Positions 57,620 to 64,000 of a DNA stretch of 64,000 nucleotides are shown in pieces (positions within the stretch are counted from its first letter, which is position 1; every line of letters begins with the position of its first letter). The notes below the pieces were generated by a model that did not search any database, was not told where the DNA came from, and saw only the letters and a program-made list of their open reading frames with translations. Source of the DNA: Cellvibrionales bacterium. GTDB lineage: Bacteria; Pseudomonadota; Gammaproteobacteria; Pseudomonadales; UBA7239. The translations under genes were made by a program, and so were the position numbers. The DNA is taken from the NCBI GenBank assembly GCA_016713115.1, contig JADJPU010000001.1, positions 1,054,001 through 1,118,000 of the forward strand, written 5' to 3'.

Positions 57620-60034
57620 ATGCCTAACAAGTTGCCGAGTGAAGAAAACCGATTGAAGCAAGTACGAACTGTTTGCCGTAGAAACAAACGCACTATTGCC
57701 GCGTTGTTGTTATTGCTGTTGGCGATGGGTTGTACGCCGATGTTGCTGCATAAATTGGATGAACAATTTGGTGTGGCAGATAAAACCCGCTATGACGCGC
57801 CGCCAAAGCCCGTTGCAGACGCGCCAGAATATTGGCGCGATGTGCGACCTGTGCTCGAACAGCGCTGCACGGTGTGTCACGGTTGTTACGATGCGCCCTG
57901 TCAGCAGAACCTAACTTCGTGGGACGGTATTGTGCGAGGCGCAAGCAGTGAGCAAGTTTACGCCAATCATTTGCGTGCAGTAGAGCCGACGCGCTTGTTT
58001 ATTGATGCACAGTTGCCGTCGGAATGGCGCGATAAAAAATTTCATCCAGTGTTAAACGAGCGCAATAATGTGCGAGAAGCAAATTTGCAAGGCAGCGTGT
58101 TATACCGTGTTCTCGATTTAAAACGCAAAAATCCATTGCCAAATATGGAGGTTTTAAATCCAAAAATATTTGATTTTTCTTTGGACAGAAAACAGACCTG
58201 CCCAACCATTGAAAACATGCCAGCCTTTGAAAAAGACCACGCACAGTGGGGCATGCCATTTGGGTTGCCGGCTTTATCAAGTAAGGAGTTCGCCACGATA
58301 GAAAGTTGGCTGGCAGCCGGTTCGCCGGCGGCAGAAAAGCCGGCGTTGCCAGTGGCGTTGCAAAAACAAATTGCGCAATGGGAAATGTTTTTTAATGGCA
58401 ACTCGCTCAAGCAGCAGCTAGTCAATCGTTATCTCTACGAGCATTTGTATTTGGCGCATCTCTATTTTGATGAAGTGCGTACCACGAATCGATATTTCTT
58501 TCGTTTGGTGCGCTCTACAACCCCGCCGGGTGAGCCGATTGCAGAGATTGCTACGCGCCGCCCTTATGACGCTCCAAACGCGGTAACTTTTTGGTACAGA
58601 TTGCGCTTGGAGACTGGCAGCATTATTGAAAAAACACATATGCCGTATGTTTTAAACGGTGCACGCAAAGCAAAGTGGATAGAATGGTTTTTGGATGTTG
58701 ATTATGCGGTAAATGCATTGCCTTCATATGCGCCGGAAGAGGCGGGTAACCCGTTTATCGCGTTTCAAGCGTTGCCCGTGCAAGCGCGCTATCGTTTTCT
58801 GTTGGATGAAGCGCAATTTGTGATTGACACCTTTATTAAAGGGCCTGTGTGTCGCGGCCAGGTGGCACTTGGCGTCATTGAGGATCATTTCTGGGTGTTT
58901 TTTGTCGACCCAGATCGTATGCCGCCAGAAGAAACGGCGGAATTTCTTGCGCAAGAAAGTAAAAATTTGCGTCTGCCGGCAGAAGATGAAAGCAATGCGG
59001 GTATATTAGACTGGTTGAAATATTCACGGTTGCAGAAGGCTTATTTGGGTGCAAAAGCACACGCATTGCAAAAAGTTATTGGAAATAGCAATGGTCTGAC
59101 TTTGGATTTGGTGTGGGACGGTGATGCAAGCAATGACAATGCCGCGTTGACCGTTTTTCGACACAGCGATAGTGCGTCAGTCGTAAAAGGCATGGTTGGG
59201 CAGCATCCGGAAACAGCATGGTTAATTAGTTATGGATTGTTGGAGCGCATCTATTACTTATTAGCGGCAGGATTTGATGTTTACGGTAGTCTTGGACATC
59301 AACTCAACACACGGCTTTATATGGACTTTTTACGCATGGAAGGCGAAGCCAATTTCTTGGCCTTACTGCCGCGTTACGCACGAAAACCCACTCGTGATAG
59401 CTGGTATCGTGGAGCCAGCGACAATGTCAAACAATATCTCTATGGCGAGCACTTTAATTTTTCTGCTGAGACAGACGTTGTTTATCGAACGGATAAACCA
59501 AAACAAGAATTGTATAGATTGATAACGGCGCGTATCGGTAAAAATGTGTCACAAGAGTTTTCCTTGACGAAAGAGCCAAGTAAAAACATACACACAATGG
59601 TAAATCGCTTGCAAAATATACGCGGCGCTGGACTATCTGTGTTTCCACAGAACAGCATTCTGCGCGTGGATGATGGCAAGAAAAGCCGTTACTTCACACT
59701 GTTAAACAACAGCAGTTACAGTAATATTTCGCAACTGCTGCAAGCAGACGAACGCCGCCGCCCAAACGAAGATTACCTCACAGTTGTACCAGGCATCATC
59801 GGCGCGTATCCCAATGCATTTTTTATAGTGACAGAGGATAGTGCGCCGGCTTTTGTTTCATCATTGAAAAAAATGAAGACAGAAGAGGACTACAAAGCAC
59901 TGGCCGATACATTCGCCATGCGAAGAACAAACCCTGATTTCTGGCGTTTCAGCGATGATTTGCACAGCTATTATGAAAAACAGAAGCCGATAGCAAGCGG
60001 CATTCTTGACTACAATCGATTTGAAAATCGATGA
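57620..60034 (+). CDS. cti: Fatty acid cis/trans isomerase
   Basis: 804 residues. Isomerises cis to trans double bonds of membrane phospholipids in response to solvents or heat; a periplasmic c-type cytochrome-like enzyme. A hydrophobic segment with a lipobox-like end (IAALLLLLLAMGC) is followed by the haem site RCTVCHGCYDAPCQ (CxxCH) near residue 94 and long Cti-type sequence (EYWRDVRPVLEQ, RDKKFHPVLNERNN). Slightly longer than Pseudomonas Cti. The ATG abuts the right end of IS-2; GGAAG, inside the IS terminal repeat, would be its ribosome-binding site, so the native leader has been replaced. Confidence 0.9.
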   Translation: MPNKLPSEENRLKQVRTVCRRNKRTIAALLLLLLAMGCTPMLLHKLDEQFGVADKTRYDAPPKPVADAPEYWRDVRPVLEQRCTVCHGCYDAPCQQNLTSWDGIVRGASSEQVYANHLRAVEPTRLFIDAQLPSEWRDKKFHPVLNERNNVREANLQGSVLYRVLDLKRKNPLPNMEVLNPKIFDFSLDRKQTCPTIENMPAFEKDHAQWGMPFGLPALSSKEFATIESWLAAGSPAAEKPALPVALQKQIAQWEMFFNGNSLKQQLVNRYLYEHLYLAHLYFDEVRTTNRYFFRLVRSTTPPGEPIAEIATRRPYDAPNAVTFWYRLRLETGSIIEKTHMPYVLNGARKAKWIEWFLDVDYAVNALPSYAPEEAGNPFIAFQALPVQARYRFLLDEAQFVIDTFIKGPVCRGQVALGVIEDHFWVFFVDPDRMPPEETAEFLAQESKNLRLPAEDESNAGILDWLKYSRLQKAYLGAKAHALQKVIGNSNGLTLDLVWDGDASNDNAALTVFRHSDSASVVKGMVGQHPETAWLISYGLLERIYYLLAAGFDVYGSLGHQLNTRLYMDFLRMEGEANFLALLPRYARKPTRDSWYRGASDNVKQYLYGEHFNFSAETDVVYRTDKPKQELYRLITARIGKNVSQEFSLTKEPSKNIHTMVNRLQNIRGAGLSVFPQNSILRVDDGKKSRYFTLLNNSSYSNISQLLQADERRRPNEDYLTVVPGIIGAYPNAFFIVTEDSAPAFVSSLKKMKTEEDYKALADTFAMRRTNPDFWRFSDDLHSYYEKQKPIASGILDYNRFENR

Positions 60035-60738
60035 TCGATGGTGATGGCATGACGCACCGTGAAGCACATCGTTCACATCGCAGCGGTTGGTTGCGTGCAG
60101 CGATGTTGGGTGCCAATGACGGCATTATTTCTACCAGCAGTCTTATCATTGGCGTCATGATGGCCAATACAACGCAAAGCGATATTGTGTTGGCTGGTTT
60201 TGCAGGGTTGGTGGCGGGCGCGATGTCGATGGCGGCCGGGGAGTTTGTGTCGGTTAGTGCGCAAGCGGACACTGAAAAAACAGACCTCGAAATAGAGCGC
60301 CAATCGCTGGCAAAAAATTATGAGTCAGAAAAAATTGAGTTGGCGCAAATCTATGAAGCGCGCGGCTTAACACCGGCACTTGCGCTGCAAGTGGCAGAGC
60401 AATTGATGTCGCACGATGCACTCGGCGCGCATGCCCGCGATGACATTGGCATAACGGACGCTGGCATGGCGCGTCCGTTGCAAGCGGCGTTGTGGTCAGC
60501 CGCATCCTTTTCGGTTGGCGCCTTGCTGCCCTTACTGCTGGCGTGGTGGTGTTCGCCGCCCTACTTGCTGACGATGGTCGCCCTGCTCTCGCTGGTATTT
60601 CTGGCGGTATTAGGAGCCGCTGGTGCGTACATTGGTGGTGCGCCTATGCGTCGAGCGGCAATGCGAGTAACTTTTTGGGGTGCGCTAGCGATGGCCGTTA
60701 CGGCGTTAGCGGGACACTGGTTTGGTGTGATGCTCTAG
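60031..60738 (+). CDS. VIT/CCC1-family iron/manganese transporter
   Basis: 235 residues. SGWLRAAMLGANDGIISTSS, GLVAGAMSMAAGEFVSVSAQ are the VIT family signature; about five membrane spans with a cytoplasmic metal-binding loop rich in Glu (QADTEKTDLEIERQSLAK, LMSHDALGAHARD). Moves Fe2+ or Mn2+ across the inner membrane. The ATG overlaps the cti stop (ATGA); a second ATG 6 codons in is possible. Confidence 0.9.
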   Translation: MIDGDGMTHREAHRSHRSGWLRAAMLGANDGIISTSSLIIGVMMANTTQSDIVLAGFAGLVAGAMSMAAGEFVSVSAQADTEKTDLEIERQSLAKNYESEKIELAQIYEARGLTPALALQVAEQLMSHDALGAHARDDIGITDAGMARPLQAALWSAASFSVGALLPLLLAWWCSPPYLLTMVALLSLVFLAVLGAAGAYIGGAPMRRAAMRVTFWGALAMAVTALAGHWFGVML

Positions 60739-61007
60739 TTCAGCCACTATCCATCGCCATCAATACCGGCGAAAATGTCGGCTTGCTCAGTCGTAGCACT
60801 ATTAAAATCAAAAGGTTACTGTGTAAATGCTGTTAATGATCGATAATCATAATTACAGTTTCTAAACGTCTCAGAACGTCTCAAATATCCCAAAAACCTC
60901 AATAAAATATACAATCCGCATCTCATTGTGTCTCAGGTATTCCTTGAAAGCTCAGTCAATTGGGGGTACCGTTGGGGGTATCGAAATCACGATAACTACG
61001 ATACTTT
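60739..61007. other. Gap upstream of integrase with short tandem repeats
   Basis: No gene and no tRNA seen. Two tandem pairs: AACGTCTCAG/AACGTCTCAA (60865-60884) and TTGGGGGTACCG/TTGGGGGTATCG (60960-60983). Such repeats beside an integrase start suit arm-type binding sites, and one attachment end of the element may lie here. The core attachment sequence was not identified. Confidence 0.5.
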
Positions 61008-62239
61008 ATGTCCCTAACAGACCTCAAAATCAGAACCGCCAAGCCTGCAGACAAGCAATACAAGCTTAGCGATTCAGGCGGACTCTACTTGCTCGTAAAG
61101 CCAAACGGCGCCCGTCTTTGGCGACTTAAGTACCGCCTTGCAGGCAAGGAAAATGTATTCGCCATTGGCGAGTACCCTGCTATTGCACTGGCTGAAGCGA
61201 GACAACGTCGAGACATTGCCAAGAAGTCCATCAAAGAGGGGGCGAATCCAGCCCACACTCGCCAGACTACATTGCTTGCGATCCATACCGAGAATGCCAC
61301 CACCTTCGAGTCGGTTGCTAGGGAGTGGATAGAAAAGAAAAGCCCGGCTGGACGCCTTACTATCTCAGGCAGGTAGAAGGCTTCCTGAAAGCTGATGTTT
61401 TCCCTTTCATTGGCCTTTTGCCCATCAGAACTGTAACTGCTGCATTGTTATTGGACGTTATCACCCGCGCAGAAAGCAGGGGGGCGGAGACCGTTGCTCT
61501 CCTGATTCGGCAATGGTGTTCTGCCATATTTCGTTATGCTGTTGCTACGCTGAGAGCAGATCATGACCCTGCAGCAGCCCTTCGCGGAGCCATCCATCGT
61601 CCCAAAACAGTGCACAAAAAGCCTCTTACACGCGACCAGATCAGTGAACTCCTTAAGGCACTAGAACATCATGGCGGGTACCGCACGACCGTTATTGCCA
61701 TGCGGTTGATGCTGTTGACCTTCGTTCGTACCGTCGAGTTGCGAGCTGCCACATGGTCAGAATTTGATCTGGGCAGAGCAGAATGGCGTATACCTGCCGA
61801 ACGCATGAAAATGCGGGAGCTACACATCGTCCCGCTGCCCCAGCAAGCAATAGTTCTATTAATAGAACTTCAAAAGCACACGGGTAATGGTGATTACCTG
61901 TTCCCTAACCGCCGAACACCCAATACTTGCATGACAGGCACCACGCTGAACCGGGCTCTTGAGCGAATGGGATTCAATGGCAAAGGCAGCATCGGATTCT
62001 CCGGGCATGGATTCCGTGCCACCGCCTCAACCATGTTAAATGAAATGGGATACCGCTCTGAAGTGATTGAAAGACAACTTGCTCATGCGGAGCGTAACAA
62101 AGTGAGAGCCAGCTACAACCAAGCCGAATACATGGAAGAGCGTCGATCTATGATGCAGCAGTGGGCCGACTTTATTGACCAAGTTGCCGAGAAAAGTACA
62201 GCCCAGTTACAACCAGACAAAGTATCTGGAGGCGCGTAA
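61008..62239 (+). pseudogene. P4-type tyrosine integrase, split by a 1-base frameshift
   Basis: First part (61008-61376): DUF4102 arm-binding domain MSLTDLKIRTAKPADKQYKL, SDSGGLYLLVKPNGARLWRL. After REWIEKK the frame is lost; adding one A to the A-run at 61338-61341 restores KKPGWTPYYLRQVEGFLKAD and reads on to 62239. Catalytic residues then visible: Arg in FVRTVELRAATWSEFD, His-x-x-Arg in FSGHGFRATASTML, His/Tyr region in LAHAERNKVRASYNQAEYME. Restored length about 410. Marks an integrative element extending rightward. Confidence 0.82.
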
Positions 62240-62353
62240 ATTCACGCCGGCGCAATGATAAATATTTTCGGTTATTTCACTTATTTTGTTTATTTCGTTT
62301 AATCTATACTGGTTGTTGTTCGTGGTTAGACATTGTTTGTTTAGGAGTTCGTG

Positions 62354-62815
62354 ATGAGTACCAGCCACAATATTGTGCATTTGCCCACCCAGCCGGAAGT
62401 GGAAGAGGCTAAAATCTCCAGCCGGATGCTCAGCAAATATGCTGACGCAGACCGTGTGCAAATGACGCTGAAAGCCAGCAACGGCCAAGCAGAAGACTTC
62501 GTGCTGCCTGGCCCTGTGTTGCAAATGCTGTTGGACATTCTGTCTGAAATGGCCAGAGGCAATGCCATTAGCCTGATGCCCATTCATCACGAATTGAGCA
62601 CGCAAGAAGCTGCCAATATGTTGAATGTAAGCCGCCCTCACTTGGTCAGCCTGTTGGAAAAGGGTAGCCTGCCGTTCCGCAAAGTGGGTTCGCATCGCCG
62701 CGTGCAGGCGAAAGATGTGCTGGAATACAAAGCCAACATTGATCAGCTTCGCTTAGAGACCTTGAACGAATTGACAGCCTTTTCGCAAGAACAAGGCATG
62801 GGATACGAACATTAA
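62354..62815 (+). CDS. Excisionase-type HTH protein, probable antitoxin of the PIN gene
   Basis: 153 residues. Unmatched N-terminal half, then a MerR/excisionase-like HTH: HELSTQEAANMLNVSRPHLV, SLLEKGSLPFRKVGSHRRVQ. Start at ATG 62354 (GTG 3 bp before is possible), with AGGAG upstream. Its stop is followed at once by the PIN gene (0 bp gap). HTH-PIN pairs of this kind are known as TA-like modules. Confidence 0.82.
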   Translation: MSTSHNIVHLPTQPEVEEAKISSRMLSKYADADRVQMTLKASNGQAEDFVLPGPVLQMLLDILSEMARGNAISLMPIHHELSTQEAANMLNVSRPHLVSLLEKGSLPFRKVGSHRRVQAKDVLEYKANIDQLRLETLNELTAFSQEQGMGYEH

Positions 62816-63382
62816 ATGGCCAGATTTTCGGTCATCTTGGATGCTTGTGTCTTATACCCGGCACCAATGCGGGACGCACTGTTGCGTCTCGCTGCTACTA
62901 ATTTGTTCAAAGCGTATTGGACAGATCAGATACACGAGGAATGGATAAACGCCCTGTTACGGCAGGGCAAATATTCACGGGAAACGCTGGAAAAAACGCG
63001 TGATCTAATGGACAGGCATGTTCCTGATGCCATAGTCACAGGTTACGAAAACCTGATAGAAAGTATTGAACTACCCGATCTTGATGACCGGCATGTATTG
63101 GCTGCTGCGATCAAATGCAAAGCCGATGCAATCGTTACGTCCAACCTGAAAGATTTTCCAGAAGATCTTTTGGCCGCTTATCAAATTGAAATTATCCACC
63201 CAGATGATTTTATCTATTACCAGATTGATATGGCACCGGCTGTTTGTTGCACTGCTTTTAGAGAGCAACGTATGGCACTGAATAAACCTCCGATGACAGT
63301 GGATGAATTTCTGACCAATTTACAGAAACAACAACTGCCACAAACTGTATCTCTGTTGAGGCAATACGCTGGTTTACTGTAA
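62816..63382 (+). CDS. PIN-domain protein, probable RNase toxin
   Basis: 188 residues. PIN fold acidic residues: FSVILDACVLYPAPMRDALL (Asp), TDQIHEEWINAL (Glu), LDDRHVLAAAIKCKADAIVT (Asp pair), SNLKDFP (Asp). Longer than VapC, with a C-terminal helical extension. Directly coupled to the HTH gene. Confidence 0.85.
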   Translation: MARFSVILDACVLYPAPMRDALLRLAATNLFKAYWTDQIHEEWINALLRQGKYSRETLEKTRDLMDRHVPDAIVTGYENLIESIELPDLDDRHVLAAAIKCKADAIVTSNLKDFPEDLLAAYQIEIIHPDDFIYYQIDMAPAVCCTAFREQRMALNKPPMTVDEFLTNLQKQQLPQTVSLLRQYAGLL

Positions 63383-63412
63383 CCACCAGATCATTTGAAA
63401 GGTCGCCAGGAA

Positions 63413-64000
63413 ATGTTGCAAGTAGAAGAATTGGATGGTTGTTGGGTATTCATAGAACAACCGTCAGCCAGCGAGGATGATGCCTGTTTAGACAAAGCTC
63501 TGGATGCTTGGCATAGCGGGCAAGATCAACTAGCAGAATCCCTGTTCAGTAAATTGCTTGCCAAAAATCCTTTCCATATTGATGCGATGCATCACCTGTC
63601 GCTGTTATATGACGCTGTGGGGGATTTTGAATTTTCATACATGGCAGCACAGGCTGCTGTCAGCATCGGATTGCAGGCCTTGCCGCCGACATTTCAGTGG
63701 GACACAGCCCGAATGGAATGGGGCTCTTGGAGCAACAGGCCTTTCTTGCGTGCCTACCATCACCTTGGCCTGTGCTATTGGGGTCAAGGTGCAGTGAAAG
63801 AAGCGATCACCGTGTTCAGCCGCTTGTTGTCAATTAATCCCATGGATAACCAGGGCGTGCGAGGGGTGTTACCCATGTGCTGGTTTGAATTGAATGATCC
63901 GTGGAATGCAGTCAAACACTGTCGCCAGTATCAGGACGATACTTTTCCTGAAGTCACCTATTCGCATGCACTGGCACTGGTTATGATCGGGGAGACCGGC
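63413..64000 (+). CDS. TPR-like protein (partial, runs off the window)
   Basis: Open for 196 codons from ATG 63413 (MLQVEELDGCWVFIEQPSA) to the right edge without a stop. Helical repeats resemble TPRs: AWHSGQDQLAESLFSKLLAK, NPFHIDAMHHLSLLYDAVGD and YHHLGLCYWGQGAVKEAITV. AGG is 3 nt before the ATG. It follows the PIN gene by 30 bp and is likely cotranscribed. Function unknown. Confidence 0.7.
   Translation, partial: MLQVEELDGCWVFIEQPSASEDDACLDKALDAWHSGQDQLAESLFSKLLAKNPFHIDAMHHLSLLYDAVGDFEFSYMAAQAAVSIGLQALPPTFQWDTARMEWGSWSNRPFLRAYHHLGLCYWGQGAVKEAITVFSRLLSINPMDNQGVRGVLPMCWFELNDPWNAVKHCRQYQDDTFPEVTYSHALALVMIGETG

Noticed and set aside
60739..61007. tRNA gene as integration target
   Set aside because: No cloverleaf or T-loop GTTCRANNC pattern found near the integrase.

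Overview
The window carries the replication-origin neighbourhood of a gammaproteobacterial chromosome. On one strand lie dnaA, dnaN, recF and gyrB; diverging from them are rpmH, rnpA, yidD, yidC and mnmE. The gene order, the split-alpha transhydrogenase, the 6S RNA and the fused indolepyruvate:ferredoxin oxidoreductase fit a Pseudomonadales/Cellvibrionales-like lineage. The species cannot be named from sequence alone.

Layout. 1-3706: a sedentary-type integron. A tyrosine integrase (intI, + strand) faces away from a cassette array whose genes and attC sites lie on the minus strand. From attI outward it holds two near-identical ORF-poor cassettes in tandem, another ORF-poor cassette, a transglutaminase-like cassette, a small membrane-protein cassette and a DUF3147 cassette that runs off the left edge. 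3707-10709: an AT-rich stretch with DnaA-box-like sites, then gyrB-recF-dnaN-dnaA and a dnaA-rpmH gap with further DnaA boxes. 10710-15203: rpmH to mnmE plus a DUF2939 gene. 15266-27725: iorAB fusion, adenylate cyclase, crotonase, pntAA-pntAB-pntB, three tandem paralogous secreted proteins of unknown function (the first behind a T9G12 tract abutting a -10 box), and a lipoprotein.

27784-43228: a surface-glycan locus. It holds two sulfotransferases, two PLP aminotransferases, a methyltransferase, a WbqC protein, four GT2 glycosyltransferases and a GT8-like protein. A convergent four-gene operon follows: sigma-54 response regulator, double kinase-fold protein, GT4 and a CgeB-like glycosyltransferase. 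Four genes here are broken by single-base indels, mostly in homopolymers.

43357-53462: sodC, then core genes (6S RNA, ilvA, a DUF2505 gene, a methyltransferase, a GtrB-like transferase, uup) interleaved with toxin-antitoxin (TA) modules: higBA, a ParD-like/RelE pair, mqsRA, vapBC and a yefM-yoeB remnant. 53462-57618: a mosaic of an IS3 element, a truncated IS110-family element sitting in an attC site, an orphan parDE integron cassette whose attC orientation is opposite to that of the main array, and a second IS3 element. 57620-64000: fatty-acid cis/trans isomerase, a VIT-family transporter, then a probable integrative element (frameshifted integrase, excisionase-like HTH + PIN pair, partial TPR gene).

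The most unusual points are the duplicated, structured, ORF-poor cassettes beside the origin; the three-paralog secreted family with a possible phase-variable promoter; the higBA module flanked by a 20-bp direct repeat at the 3' end of a neighbouring gene; and the IS-invaded orphan cassette. I saw no CRISPR array, rRNA or tRNA gene.
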